Below are positions 18,794 through 25,544 of a stretch of DNA of 64,000 bases, in pieces. The position numbers and the translations under genes are program-made. Source of the DNA: Methylobacterium sp. PvR107 (GTDB taxonomy: Bacteria > Pseudomonadota > Alphaproteobacteria > Rhizobiales > Beijerinckiaceae); contig NZ_JAFIBW010000001.1 in NCBI RefSeq assembly GCF_017833295.1, positions 1,984,001 through 2,048,000 of the forward strand, given 5' to 3'. Each line of letters starts with the position of its first letter. The stretch's first letter is position 1. Under the pieces are notes generated by a model. The model saw only the letters and a list, made by a program, of their open reading frames with translations, ran no database searches and was not told where the DNA came from.

Positions 18794-18837
18794 TGACAGA
18801 TTGTCGCATCGTTTGGTGCATAAATCGGAGGGTGCGG

Positions 18838-19308
18838 ATGCGAGGGCTGACGAAGCGGCAATGCCTGGGGCTGGCTTTCATCCGGCAACGGATCGAGGCG
18901 CAGGAGGAGTGCCCGACGCTTCAGGAGATCGCCGAACACCTCAGCATCAAGGCGAAGTCAGGCGCTCACCGAGTTGTCGAGAGGCTGATCGAGCATGGCT
19001 ATCTGATCAGGATCGGGCGCGGACATCGCGCACTGGCGATCCCAGACGGAGCGCCGCCACTGGCCTTCGTCGATCGCAAGGTCGAGCGGATCGTCAGGCA
19101 CACGGTGGTGCTCGGCGCGATCTCGGAGCATCCGCCGCTGGACAAGGCGAAGCTGCTCAGCACCAGGAAGAAGCGCACCTATGTCGTGGAATTGGAGCGC
19201 GACCTGCACACGCGGCTGCGAAAGATCGCACAGGAGACAAACGCGCCAGCGGAACGGATCATTGCGATGGCACTCCGCGACTTCATCATGGAGCGCGACG
19301 CTGCCTGA
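18838..19308 (+). CDS. LexA-type winged-helix protein with C-terminal ribbon-helix-helix-like part
   Basis: 156 residues from ATG 18838, with GGAGG six bases upstream. Residues 3-68 match the LexA N-terminal winged helix (LTKRQCLGLAFIRQRIEAQE, PTLQEIAEHLSIKAKSGAHR), but there is no S24 protease domain. Residues 112-150 (TYVVELERDLHTRLRKIAQE, then ERIIAMALRDFIMER) look like a strand-helix-helix unit of the ribbon-helix-helix type. It therefore seems to be a two-DNA-binding-domain regulator that cannot self-cleave. It is divergent from the late operon head, so late control is a fair guess. Confidence 0.7.
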   Translation: MRGLTKRQCLGLAFIRQRIEAQEECPTLQEIAEHLSIKAKSGAHRVVERLIEHGYLIRIGRGHRALAIPDGAPPLAFVDRKVERIVRHTVVLGAISEHPPLDKAKLLSTRKKRTYVVELERDLHTRLRKIAQETNAPAERIIAMALRDFIMERDAA

Positions 19309-20439
19309 TCAGACTGCCGGCAATGGTCCCTGTCCAATTAGCGCAACGATCCGCGCGTGAAGTTGCGTTCTGAGGTCGGCCGCGTCGTTCCACAGAATGT
19401 GTGGGTACTGTCGTGTATCGAAATGTAAGCCGTTAATCTGATCGCCGCGTATGGTCCAGATTACAGGAATACCCAATCCAAGAGCAAACCCAGCCTCGAA
19501 GTAAACGCCACCGCGAGGCACCAACTCTGTGCCGCCCGAGGAAGTCGTCACGTGTCCGGTAGTGAAATCTGAGACTAGAAATCTCGACCGCCGAATTTGC
19601 GCGATAATTTCGTCATCGATGCGGTTTTGGTGAGTGTGCTGATCAATGCGCATAGGCGAATAACCCGCCCCTCGAATGCCGGGGTCGAAACCGTCTTGCC
19701 ATACTTGTCCCATCGGTGCCCCGAACCACATCGCCACGAAGGCCTGCTGGGACTCAGCAATCTTGGTCTGCAACTTTTCTAAGTAAATAATCCCCGCCGG
19801 CGTCAGACCAACAGAAGAGAAGCCGCCGTCCGCCACTGTCTTCCTTAGATAACCTTGTGCGTGCAGATAATCTATGTAGAATTGAACTTGATGCTTGGCG
19901 GTCCCATTGTTAATATCGTCGTTTTCCTGCTTTGTATTTATACATCCAATCGTGCAAAGTTCTTGTTCTGCCCTGTCGCGTTGCTGGCTGTCGTAAAGAC
20001 GAACCAAGCCGCCTAATCTAGAACTGCGGCGGTGTATTGCGCCCAGCATGTCAATGGCAGCTTGCTCAAAAGAAGGCCCACGGGCTTGACTGGCCCTTTC
20101 GAGATAATTGTAATCAACACGCGGGACCGATCCCTGCTGATTATTCTTCCAGATTGCATAGCGTACCCGCGCTAGCTCATGTTCCGACAGATGCGGAAGG
20201 CGTGCCTCAGCAGTGCTGGTAATTCGGCATGCGCCACCAAGCTGAGCCCCTCGAACCTCAACCGCATCTGCGCCTACCGGTCCATTCTGATTTGGATTGG
20301 CGAGAAGCGATAGCGGAGATGCTGGCACGGGTGGTCCTTGGATGTGCCGCCGACGCCAGGGAGCCTCGAACGTCAGCGGGCGTAGTGACCAGCTTATGGC
20401 ACTCCGCCCCTTCCTCACAAGGCAACGCGACCGCAGCAA
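19309..20439 (-). CDS. Nucleoside 2-deoxyribosyltransferase-like domain protein, candidate defence effector
   Basis: 376 residues as an open frame; the true start is uncertain (ATG 20439, GTG 20418 or later). The C-terminal 146 residues carry QAFVAMWFG, RSRFLVSDFTT, and RGGVYFEAGFALGLGIPVIW with the presumed catalytic Glu near 315, then HFDTRQYPHILW. This is the pattern of nucleoside deoxyribosyltransferase-like N-glycosidases. The middle (about 60-225) is helical and may include a winged helix. Base composition is clearly lower in GC than the flanks. Related domains are effectors in some retron defence systems; here no reverse transcriptase is adjacent. Its neighbours are regulators and accessory genes, so an anti-phage or exclusion function is inferred. 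Confidence 0.75.
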   Translation of the reverse strand: MLRSRCLVRKGRSAISWSLRPLTFEAPWRRRHIQGPPVPASPLSLLANPNQNGPVGADAVEVRGAQLGGACRITSTAEARLPHLSEHELARVRYAIWKNNQQGSVPRVDYNYLERASQARGPSFEQAAIDMLGAIHRRSSRLGGLVRLYDSQQRDRAEQELCTIGCINTKQENDDINNGTAKHQVQFYIDYLHAQGYLRKTVADGGFSSVGLTPAGIIYLEKLQTKIAESQQAFVAMWFGAPMGQVWQDGFDPGIRGAGYSPMRIDQHTHQNRIDDEIIAQIRRSRFLVSDFTTGHVTTSSGGTELVPRGGVYFEAGFALGLGIPVIWTIRGDQINGLHFDTRQYPHILWNDAADLRTQLHARIVALIGQGPLPAV

Positions 20440-20467
20440 TGTGAACCACCGCGGCCGGAAACGTTGC

Positions 20468-20671
20468 TCAGCGCTTTGCGGCCTTGAGGATGGTCGGCGA
20501 GACCCAGACGCACTGAAGCGCGCCGTTATTCATCCAGGAGACCTCGACCTGCCGGGCTTCGGCCTTCCACATGATGCCGGTCGCCGTGGCGACCGTTTCC
20601 TCATCCTCGCCGATGAACACCTTCTGCCCGAGCGCGAACTGCGAGGCATAGGTAGTATGGACGCCGGCCAT
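20468..20671 (-). CDS. Small beta-rich phage protein
   Basis: 67 residues from ATG 20671, starting MAGVHTTYASQFALGQKVFI and containing VEVSWMNNGALQCVWVSP. It resembles the small SH3-like proteins common in phages and plasmids ('G..V.I......T.....W......WV'), whose function is unknown. It overlaps the stop of the HU-like gene (TAATG), so both come from one message. Confidence 0.6.
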   Translation of the reverse strand: MAGVHTTYASQFALGQKVFIGEDEETVATATGIMWKAEARQVEVSWMNNGALQCVWVSPTILKAAKR

Positions 20672-20943
20672 TAGGCCACGACGTCGGAGAGCGGCTTCGC
20701 GGGCTTTAATTTCGCCGCCTTGTGCGCGAGCTTGGTGTAGGGCTGCTTCGTCGCCGGGCTGATGCCGCGGCGCTCGGCCACCGCCTTCACGTGCAACCGG
20801 CCGACGTCGGGGATCACAACATCCCGACCGCTCCGCAGCTCCACGTGGATTAGATCGCTCAGGGCCGAGAGCATCGCGCTCGCCTTGCCCTTCGTCACGT
20901 CCGCCTTCTCGGCCGAACGGGCAACGAAACCGTTGCTCGTCAT
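20671..20943 (-). CDS. HU/IHF-like DNA-binding protein
   Basis: 90 residues from ATG 20943. The helix pair (DVTKGKASAMLSALSDLIHV), VIPDVGRLHVKAVAERRG and ISPATKQP match the order of HU features: two helices, beta body, DNA-clasping arm with its 'NP.T' proline region (here SPAT), and the final 'f.p.k.l...v' (AKLKPAKPLSDVV). Such phage-borne HU homologues bend DNA for recombination, packaging or repression. It is co-translated with the small 67-residue protein. Confidence 0.8.
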   Translation of the reverse strand: MTSNGFVARSAEKADVTKGKASAMLSALSDLIHVELRSGRDVVIPDVGRLHVKAVAERRGISPATKQPYTKLAHKAAKLKPAKPLSDVVA

Positions 20944-21005
20944 TATCGCTCTCCAATGCACCGCACGACCGCACTGCCCATCTGGGGAAGGAGAGAAGCG
21001 CGAGG

Positions 21006-22139
21006 TCACTCCGATATTTTCTTGATGTATAAGACAGAAACGTACGGCGGCTTCGGAATGTCGAGATTGTAACTTGCTTTGTAGTGGCCTCCATTTTTAC
21101 TCCAGCCGTCACCATCAGGCCAAGCGTTATTGCTACCGCCCACTGTAATGGCCGTGTTTGTGCTGCCGCCTTTATCTCCGACCGTGTCAGATGAGCTGCC
21201 CAATAAAAAGAGACCGCGCAGATCAGGACAGTTTGTAATTTCGCTTCCGTCACATTTTGTCCAGCCTTTCGGCGGAGTCTTATTCTTCTCGAACCAAGGT
21301 ATCAACGACCCTATTGGTAAACTGTTGAGCGAAACACTTCGGCCAAGCCCTTCTAATTTTTCATTCAAATCATCCATCTTGGAATTTATTTGAGTAGCAG
21401 TCGTCAATGGTAGGATTGCATCCTGTGGCCAGTAAATATCCACACCTCCCCCATTCGTATCGACGACTATTGCTGTTTGGCTGAAATGCTTGATGCCTCC
21501 AATCTCTACGGCGGGTTTCCTGTCGCACTTAACGTTGTATGAGCCTGCAGCTGCCGTAATCATCTGCCCGACACCTGTACTGTATGTGAATGGCCCACCT
21601 CCTTCGGCTATCTTGCTGCCAACACAGCTTACTGATGCGTCGTGTGAAATGCCTCGCAGATCGAGGTTCATTCCCGGCGCAATCGAGAATTTAATCGAAA
21701 CAGTCTCTGGAGTGAGGATCGAGTATGAGATTGTGCTATTCGTGTTTTTCGCTATCGCAAGGCATTGATTCGCGGCATCCAAGGACTTACTCACTACGAT
21801 TGAAGAATAATCTAATGAAGCGGTCTCCTCGGCGGCCATAGATTGATAGTTGTTGCAAAAATTTTTGACCTTTGTTTCGGAGTCTGTGGCTCCCGCTGTC
21901 AGACTGGCCGGAATTTCCAAAATAGATATGCCGATAGATTTTGAGCTAGATTTTACGCTTCCGTTTTGCTCGCAATAATTACTGTATATTGTGCCAAGGT
22001 AAGAACGACTATCCGTTTTGAGTCCTACGTTCTTCGCTGCGTCTCTCACCATGGACAAACAAATATCGGTCGCATCAACAGCGTGACAAATATTTGAATT
22101 CGACAAAACGATAATGCTACACAGAGCAAGTCGCTTCAT
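21006..22139 (-). CDS. Exported protein with phage tail-collar domain
   Basis: 377 residues with a signal peptide (MKRLALCSIIVLSNSNICHA). Multiple Cys suggest disulfides. The C-terminal 110 residues have PIGSLIPWFEKNKTPPKGWT, KCDGSEI, CPDLRGLFLLGSS and GDKGGS, the typical tail-collar domain of receptor-binding tail fibres. The gene is much poorer in GC than the phage average. A tail collar joined to an export signal, away from the tail operon, suggests a moron that is displayed or secreted by the lysogen rather than a virion fibre, though this is inference. Confidence 0.75.
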   Translation of the reverse strand: MKRLALCSIIVLSNSNICHAVDATDICLSMVRDAAKNVGLKTDSRSYLGTIYSNYCEQNGSVKSSSKSIGISILEIPASLTAGATDSETKVKNFCNNYQSMAAEETASLDYSSIVVSKSLDAANQCLAIAKNTNSTISYSILTPETVSIKFSIAPGMNLDLRGISHDASVSCVGSKIAEGGGPFTYSTGVGQMITAAAGSYNVKCDRKPAVEIGGIKHFSQTAIVVDTNGGGVDIYWPQDAILPLTTATQINSKMDDLNEKLEGLGRSVSLNSLPIGSLIPWFEKNKTPPKGWTKCDGSEITNCPDLRGLFLLGSSSDTVGDKGGSTNTAITVGGSNNAWPDGDGWSKNGGHYKASYNLDIPKPPYVSVLYIKKISE

Positions 22140-22539
22140 TACATCGATCCTCGGTTAGTGCGTTGGGAATATGCAACGTTCGGGAGTATTATTTACCTAT
22201 CCCACGGTTGACAAGCGGCATTCCTCAGCAGTCTTCCGTTCTGCCGCTGGGCAGACCAAATCAAGTTCAGAAAGCGAGATCTCTGTGCACTACGTCGCCT
22301 GGTGAGTAGCGAGGTGTTGATCAGTCGCAAACTCTGGGGATTTGCTGTCCTAATTCCGTGATGGTGGCGAAATTTTAAAGTACATGATCTCGGTTTTTGA
22401 CCTCCCATGCGGTCCGCGTTCCCCCAAGCACTTTCCCTAATCGCACCCGGCCATCCCTTCTGATCTGAACGAGCGCCAAAGCGTGCCGTCAACACTACGC
22501 TTGATTGCGACGTTACTTGCTTTTCGCGTCGAATTGCCG
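22140..22539. other. Non-coding divergent region, 400 bases
   Basis: It separates the leftward tail-collar gene from the rightward accessory string and is poorer in GC than the flanks. I find no convincing gene, repeat or RNA here. Minus-strand reading frames exist but have random-looking composition. It presumably contains the promoter of the tail-collar gene. Confidence 0.5.
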
Positions 22540-22567
22540 TTGACACAGCGAATGCGGTGATTAGGTT
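22540..22567 (+). promoter_or_regulatory. Sigma70-type promoter for the accessory gene string
   Basis: TTGACA (22540-22545), 16 bases, TAGGTT (22562-22567). It points rightward. A start about seven bases later would place the leader hairpin at 22576 at or very near the 5' end of the transcript. Confidence 0.6.
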
Positions 22568-22575
22568 CGCTCTCA

Positions 22576-22591
22576 GCTCCGATTGTGGAGC
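22576..22591 (+). promoter_or_regulatory. Leader hairpin copy 1 (loop GATTGT)
   Basis: GCTCC-GATTGT-GGAGC followed by GC, then 17 more bases containing GAGG, then the ATG at 22611. The stem is perfect over 5 bp. Same loop and trailing GC as the other copies, with a different stem sequence. Confidence 0.7.
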
Positions 22592-22610
22592 GCTTCAGAG
22601 GCTCACGACC

Positions 22611-23807
22611 ATGACGACACTCGCCACCCTGGCCGACGACGTTCTCTCCGTCTCCGCTGGCGCCTTCTCAGCCACGATCACAGCCAACAGCATCTCGGGG
22701 AATTTCGACGCCCTCACGCACTTCCCGGACCGCCGCGCCCGTATCGAGCTGGGCGACCTGTGCAACGGCTTGAACTACTTCGGCGGCCGCCTCGACAAGC
22801 TGGCGAGCGAGGGCGGGGCCGTCGACCTTGTCGCTGAGGCGGCCCGGTTCGCTGAGCGACACGTGGCCTTGCATCGGCGCGCGTGGGCCATGGAAGCCCG
22901 CTGCATGTCCTGGTTCATCGTGGGCCCGGCCAACTTCCCGACCGCTCGCAATCAGAAGCGCCAAGCCTCGCGCGATAAGGCCTATGACGCGATTCGCGCG
23001 CACACCGAAGCGGCGCTCCGCTCCATCGAGCGGACGGCCTGGCCGCACGGCGCGCCCGGAGATGCGATCCGCGCCAACAATCCCGACGCCGCGTCTCTGC
23101 TTCGCGCCAGGATTGAGCAGCGCCGGGCGACGCATGCGCGGATGAAGACGGCCAATGCCGTCATCCGGGAGACCAAGGGGCAGGAGATCGAGGCCCGTAT
23201 TCTGGCGATGGCTGGCGCAACCGGCTTCAGCCGCGCCGATTGCGAGCGCATCGTAAACCCGCCTGAGCGGTGGATGGGCCAGGGCTTTGCCGCTTATGCC
23301 CTGTCCGGTGAGCTCACCGAGATTAAGCGCCTCGAGGGCCGGCTCCGGACGCTGGAGGCGAACGCCGCGCGCGGCACGGTCGAGACGCAGCACAACACGT
23401 CCGCGGGTGCTCTGACGATCCGGCAGAACCCTGACGCCGCGCGCGTGCAGCTCATCTTCCCGGGCAAGCCGGACGAGGAGACCCGCACCCTGCTCAAGAG
23501 CAACGGCTTCCGGTGGGCTCCGTCTGAGGGCGCATGGCAAAGGCACCTGAACAACGCGGGCCGATATGCAGCGAAGTGCGTTCTGTCGGCCCTGCAGGTC
23601 GACGAGAGCCCCGCGCCCGCGCCTCAGCCCGCGCCGTTCTCCCGGTTCGAGGGCCGCGACTATCCGACTGCGCGCCGGATCGAAGGAGACGACGCGGCAA
23701 ACGCCTTCATGGGGTCGGCTGAGGGCGCCGGGTTCGGTGTCCTGTATGTGGCCGCAGATGGCGCCGTGATCGTGGCGAGCTGCAATGACATGGGGCGGGC
23801 GGCCTGA
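22611..23807 (+). CDS. Conserved-type phage/plasmid protein, unknown function
   Basis: 398 residues from ATG 22611 (MTTLATLADDVLSVSAGAFS), chosen because the shared leader hairpin and GAGG lie just before it. The middle is helical and Arg/Ala-rich (ARIEQRRATHARMKTANAVI). Residues around 285-320 hold LIFPGKPDEETRTLLKSNGF then RWAPSEGAWQRHL, a segment found in many phage and conjugative-element proteins of unknown function that look like small nucleic-acid-binding modules. The C-terminal 60 residues may be a separate domain (FMGSAEGAGFGVLYVAADGA). First gene of a rightward string. Confidence 0.75.
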   Translation: MTTLATLADDVLSVSAGAFSATITANSISGNFDALTHFPDRRARIELGDLCNGLNYFGGRLDKLASEGGAVDLVAEAARFAERHVALHRRAWAMEARCMSWFIVGPANFPTARNQKRQASRDKAYDAIRAHTEAALRSIERTAWPHGAPGDAIRANNPDAASLLRARIEQRRATHARMKTANAVIRETKGQEIEARILAMAGATGFSRADCERIVNPPERWMGQGFAAYALSGELTEIKRLEGRLRTLEANAARGTVETQHNTSAGALTIRQNPDAARVQLIFPGKPDEETRTLLKSNGFRWAPSEGAWQRHLNNAGRYAAKCVLSALQVDESPAPAPQPAPFSRFEGRDYPTARRIEGDDAANAFMGSAEGAGFGVLYVAADGAVIVASCNDMGRAA

Positions 23808-23890
23808 TGGCCAGCGCTCTGCAGTTGCTCGCCGCGTTCGCCTTCTTGGCGAGCTGCGGCCTGTACGCTCTCACGGCTCCCCGTCCCTGA
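23807..23890 (+). CDS. 27-residue single-span membrane peptide
   Basis: MASALQLLAAFAFLASCGLY plus seven residues ending in Pro. Its ATG overlaps the previous stop (TGATG). It could be a membrane micro-protein or a short lipoprotein-like peptide (LASC). Function unknown. Confidence 0.45.
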   Translation: MASALQLLAAFAFLASCGLYALTAPRP

Positions 23891-23982
23891 TGCGACCCGT
23901 GCGCCGGGCACGACCTGGCGCACCAGCCGCAACAGTGCGGACCAAGCGGCGATCGTGCCGCGCAACCTGGATATCCCTATGA
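23890..23982 (+). CDS. 30-residue basic peptide, weak candidate
   Basis: Begins MRPVRRARPGAPAATVRTKR. Start and stop overlap its neighbours (TGATG at 23890, ATGA at 23979), which is the only support besides strand. Leader hairpin copy 2 lies inside it, so it may just be leader sequence for the next gene. Confidence 0.25.
   Translation: MRPVRRARPGAPAATVRTKRRSCRATWISL
23946..23961 (+). promoter_or_regulatory. Leader hairpin copy 2 (loop GATCGT)
   Basis: GCGGC-GATCGT-GCCGC followed by GC, 17 bases before the ATG at 23979. Perfect 5-bp stem; loop differs by one base (T to C) from copies 1, 3 and 5. Confidence 0.65.
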
Positions 23983-24071
23983 GCATCGTCAGCACCCGCA
24001 AGCGTGTCTTTCGCCGCGCCCGCCGTGAACGCATCGCCCGGAAGGAAGCCTTTCTTCGTTCGACGCACTGA
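23979..24071 (+). CDS. 30-residue Arg-rich peptide behind a leader hairpin
   Basis: MSIVSTRKRVFRRARRERIA followed by ten more residues. It is strongly basic and probably one helix, so RNA or DNA contact is conceivable. Evidence for it being real is the leader hairpin at the usual distance and the coupled ATGA start. No family recognised. Confidence 0.4.
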   Translation: MSIVSTRKRVFRRARRERIARKEAFLRSTH

Positions 24072-24153
24072 AAGCGCGAGTTTCCGCCAGTAATCACGCG
24101 AGGCGTTATTGACTTGTTCAGACATCGCGTGATCTAACTATACCAGAACTACA

Positions 24154-24169
24154 GAGCCGATTGTGGCTC
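24154..24169 (+). promoter_or_regulatory. Leader hairpin copy 3 (loop GATTGT)
   Basis: GAGCC-GATTGT-GGCTC followed by GC; 19 bases to the ATG at 24189, exactly as in copy 1, including a GAGGC before the start. A TATACC at 24139-24144 could be a -10 box placing transcription start close to the hairpin; its -35 is unclear. Confidence 0.7.
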
Positions 24170-24188
24170 GCATCTTGAGGCACCGACA

Positions 24189-24581
24189 ATGACCGATTTT
24201 TACGTGATCGAGACCGGCGCTGCTTATCCGCAGTCCTACTGCGAGACCATGCCGGCCGCTGAGGCGCGCGTCGTGGAACTGCTGGCCGAGCGCGGCGGCA
24301 CATGGCGCATCATCCCCTGCGATGACTGGACCGCCGAGCGCGAAGCATCTTACCTCGATAAGCCCGCGGCCGAGATCACGGCGGAGCGGTTCGACGACAT
24401 GCTCAATTGCCTGCCGCCGGTCTACTGCGGCAGCGGCGATTGTGATTTCCGATTCAACATGTCGGAATTCCAGTTCGGCCGCATCACCGAGCAATTTGCC
24501 CGGATCGGTGATCGCTACTTCTCAAAATACGTCCGGCACGGCGACGCGGCGACTTACATCACGGCTGAGGCCGCCCGCTGA
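24189..24581 (+). CDS. Unknown protein, DUF1419-like
   Basis: 130 residues from ATG 24189. The core ITAERFDDMLNCLPPVYCGS followed by FRFNMSEFQFGRITEQFARI is reminiscent of the DUF1419 family of alphaproteobacterial mobile elements ('e.yd.mLe.LPP.......f...E...g.i...f....gry'). No catalytic motif is visible. It is preceded by leader hairpin 3 and coupled to the next micro-gene by TGATG. Confidence 0.7.
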   Translation: MTDFYVIETGAAYPQSYCETMPAAEARVVELLAERGGTWRIIPCDDWTAEREASYLDKPAAEITAERFDDMLNCLPPVYCGSGDCDFRFNMSEFQFGRITEQFARIGDRYFSKYVRHGDAATYITAEAAR

Positions 24582-24670
24582 TGCGCTCCGCTCTCAAGCC
24601 CGCCGGCGAGCTGCTGGCCTTCGTCCTGATGACCGCGGGTGTCTGCGGTTTCGTGGCGATTTTTTTCTGA
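24581..24670 (+). CDS. 29-residue single-span membrane peptide
   Basis: Begins MRSALKPAGELLAFVLMTAG and ends in FVAIFF. ATG overlaps the previous stop. Its make-up, a basic start and a single hydrophobic helix, parallels the 27-residue peptide at 23807, suggesting a pattern in which each soluble gene is followed by a coupled membrane peptide. Confidence 0.45.
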   Translation: MRSALKPAGELLAFVLMTAGVCGFVAIFF

Positions 24671-24689
24671 GCCGAGAAGTTCCCCCCAT

Positions 24690-24705
24690 GCCGCGATCGT
24701 GCGGC
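24690..24705 (+). promoter_or_regulatory. Leader hairpin copy 4 (loop GATCGT)
   Basis: GCCGC-GATCGT-GCGGC followed by GC; 15 bases to the ATG at 24721 with GAGG in between. Stem is the flipped version of copy 2. Confidence 0.65.
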
Positions 24706-24720
24706 GCCATGCGAGGCACC

Positions 24721-24960
24721 ATGTCCAATCCCATGCTGGGCGGCTCCGTCGCCCCTTACACCCACGCGGAGACGTGCGAGGCCGCATCTTGGGTGCCCTA
24801 TGTCGAGGCCGCGATAGAGTCGTGCGACCGAGATCCGTCCGCAGCCATCCTCGAGGCGATCGACAAAGCACAGCGGCGCGCTTGCCTGAGCGTCGGGGCT
24901 GCGGCTCTGCTGGCGGAAATTTTTGATATCACCCAAGATACAACGTTCGCATGTGCCTGA
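24721..24960 (+). CDS. Hypothetical small phage protein
   Basis: 79 residues from ATG 24721 (MSNPMLGGSVAPYTHAETCE). The start is set by the leader hairpin and GAGG eight bases upstream. The rest is helical (VPYVEAAIESCDRDPSAAIL). Not recognised. Confidence 0.6.
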   Translation: MSNPMLGGSVAPYTHAETCEAASWVPYVEAAIESCDRDPSAAILEAIDKAQRRACLSVGAAALLAEIFDITQDTTFACA

Positions 24961-25003
24961 GATCTCAGGTCACAAATGGTCGATGTCCCGACGGTGAGAT
25001 CGA

Positions 25004-25450
25004 ATGCCAAGATTTAAAATTGAACACTCAGAGCGGAATCGTTGGATCGATGCCTCGCGAGCGAGTCAGATCGCATTTTACGAGCAGATCGAAAAAGAGA
25101 TCCATAGGGCTAGAAGAGCGCTCTACGAAGCGGAAAAGGATCTGGACAGGCTCTACAATGAAGGGTTTGGTGATGGTGTTGATTCGGTGATGAATCAGGA
25201 AATATACTGTGACCCAGACTTTGCCGCACCCGGCATGATGAAGGCGACTTTAATCGACCTAGATGCTACCCTTTCGTTCGCGGTCATCGAGGAAGATGGC
25301 CCTGTTGACGACTATTATGTCACCGAAGAACAGCTAGAAGCTTGGTTGAACGAAGTGCGCCGCAGAGCTTTGGCGCGGGTAATCATCCTCGGCAGCGAGA
25401 AGCATAAGGGGTTGCAGCCGGATCACCCAATATTCCGAGACCAAGCCTGA
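25004..25450 (+). CDS. Hypothetical acidic protein, low GC
   Basis: 148 residues starting MPRFKIEHSERNRWIDASRA. The N-terminal half is an amphipathic helix pair (EKEIHRARRALYEAEKDLDR), the remainder acidic alpha/beta (FAVIEEDGPVDDYYVTEEQL). Composition is AT-richer than neighbours, pointing to recent acquisition. Unlike its neighbours it has no leader hairpin. Function unknown. Confidence 0.65.
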   Translation: MPRFKIEHSERNRWIDASRASQIAFYEQIEKEIHRARRALYEAEKDLDRLYNEGFGDGVDSVMNQEIYCDPDFAAPGMMKATLIDLDATLSFAVIEEDGPVDDYYVTEEQLEAWLNEVRRRALARVIILGSEKHKGLQPDHPIFRDQA

Positions 25451-25507
25451 TGCGACCCTGGCCCTCTTTCATTCGGGAGAGGGTCACAGCCGCACCATGC
25501 GGACTCT

Positions 25508-25523
25508 GGCGCGATTGTGCGCC
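25508..25523 (+). promoter_or_regulatory. Leader hairpin copy 5 (loop GATTGT)
   Basis: GGCGC-GATTGT-GCGCC followed by GC; 21 bases to the ATG at 25545. A fourth distinct stem sequence, again perfectly paired. It argues for ATG 25545 rather than 25497 as the start of the next gene. Confidence 0.65.
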
Positions 25524-25544
25524 GCTATCGGAAAGCCCTCGACC

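Noticed and set aside
19309..20439. Complete retron or Thoeris system around the NDT-like gene
   Set aside because: No reverse transcriptase, SIR2-like partner or msr/msd-like structure is visible next to it; only a single candidate effector can be supported.
22193..22546. Minus-strand frame of 117 codons in the divergent gap
   Set aside because: No ribosome site, no folded pattern, and it covers the promoter for the rightward string.
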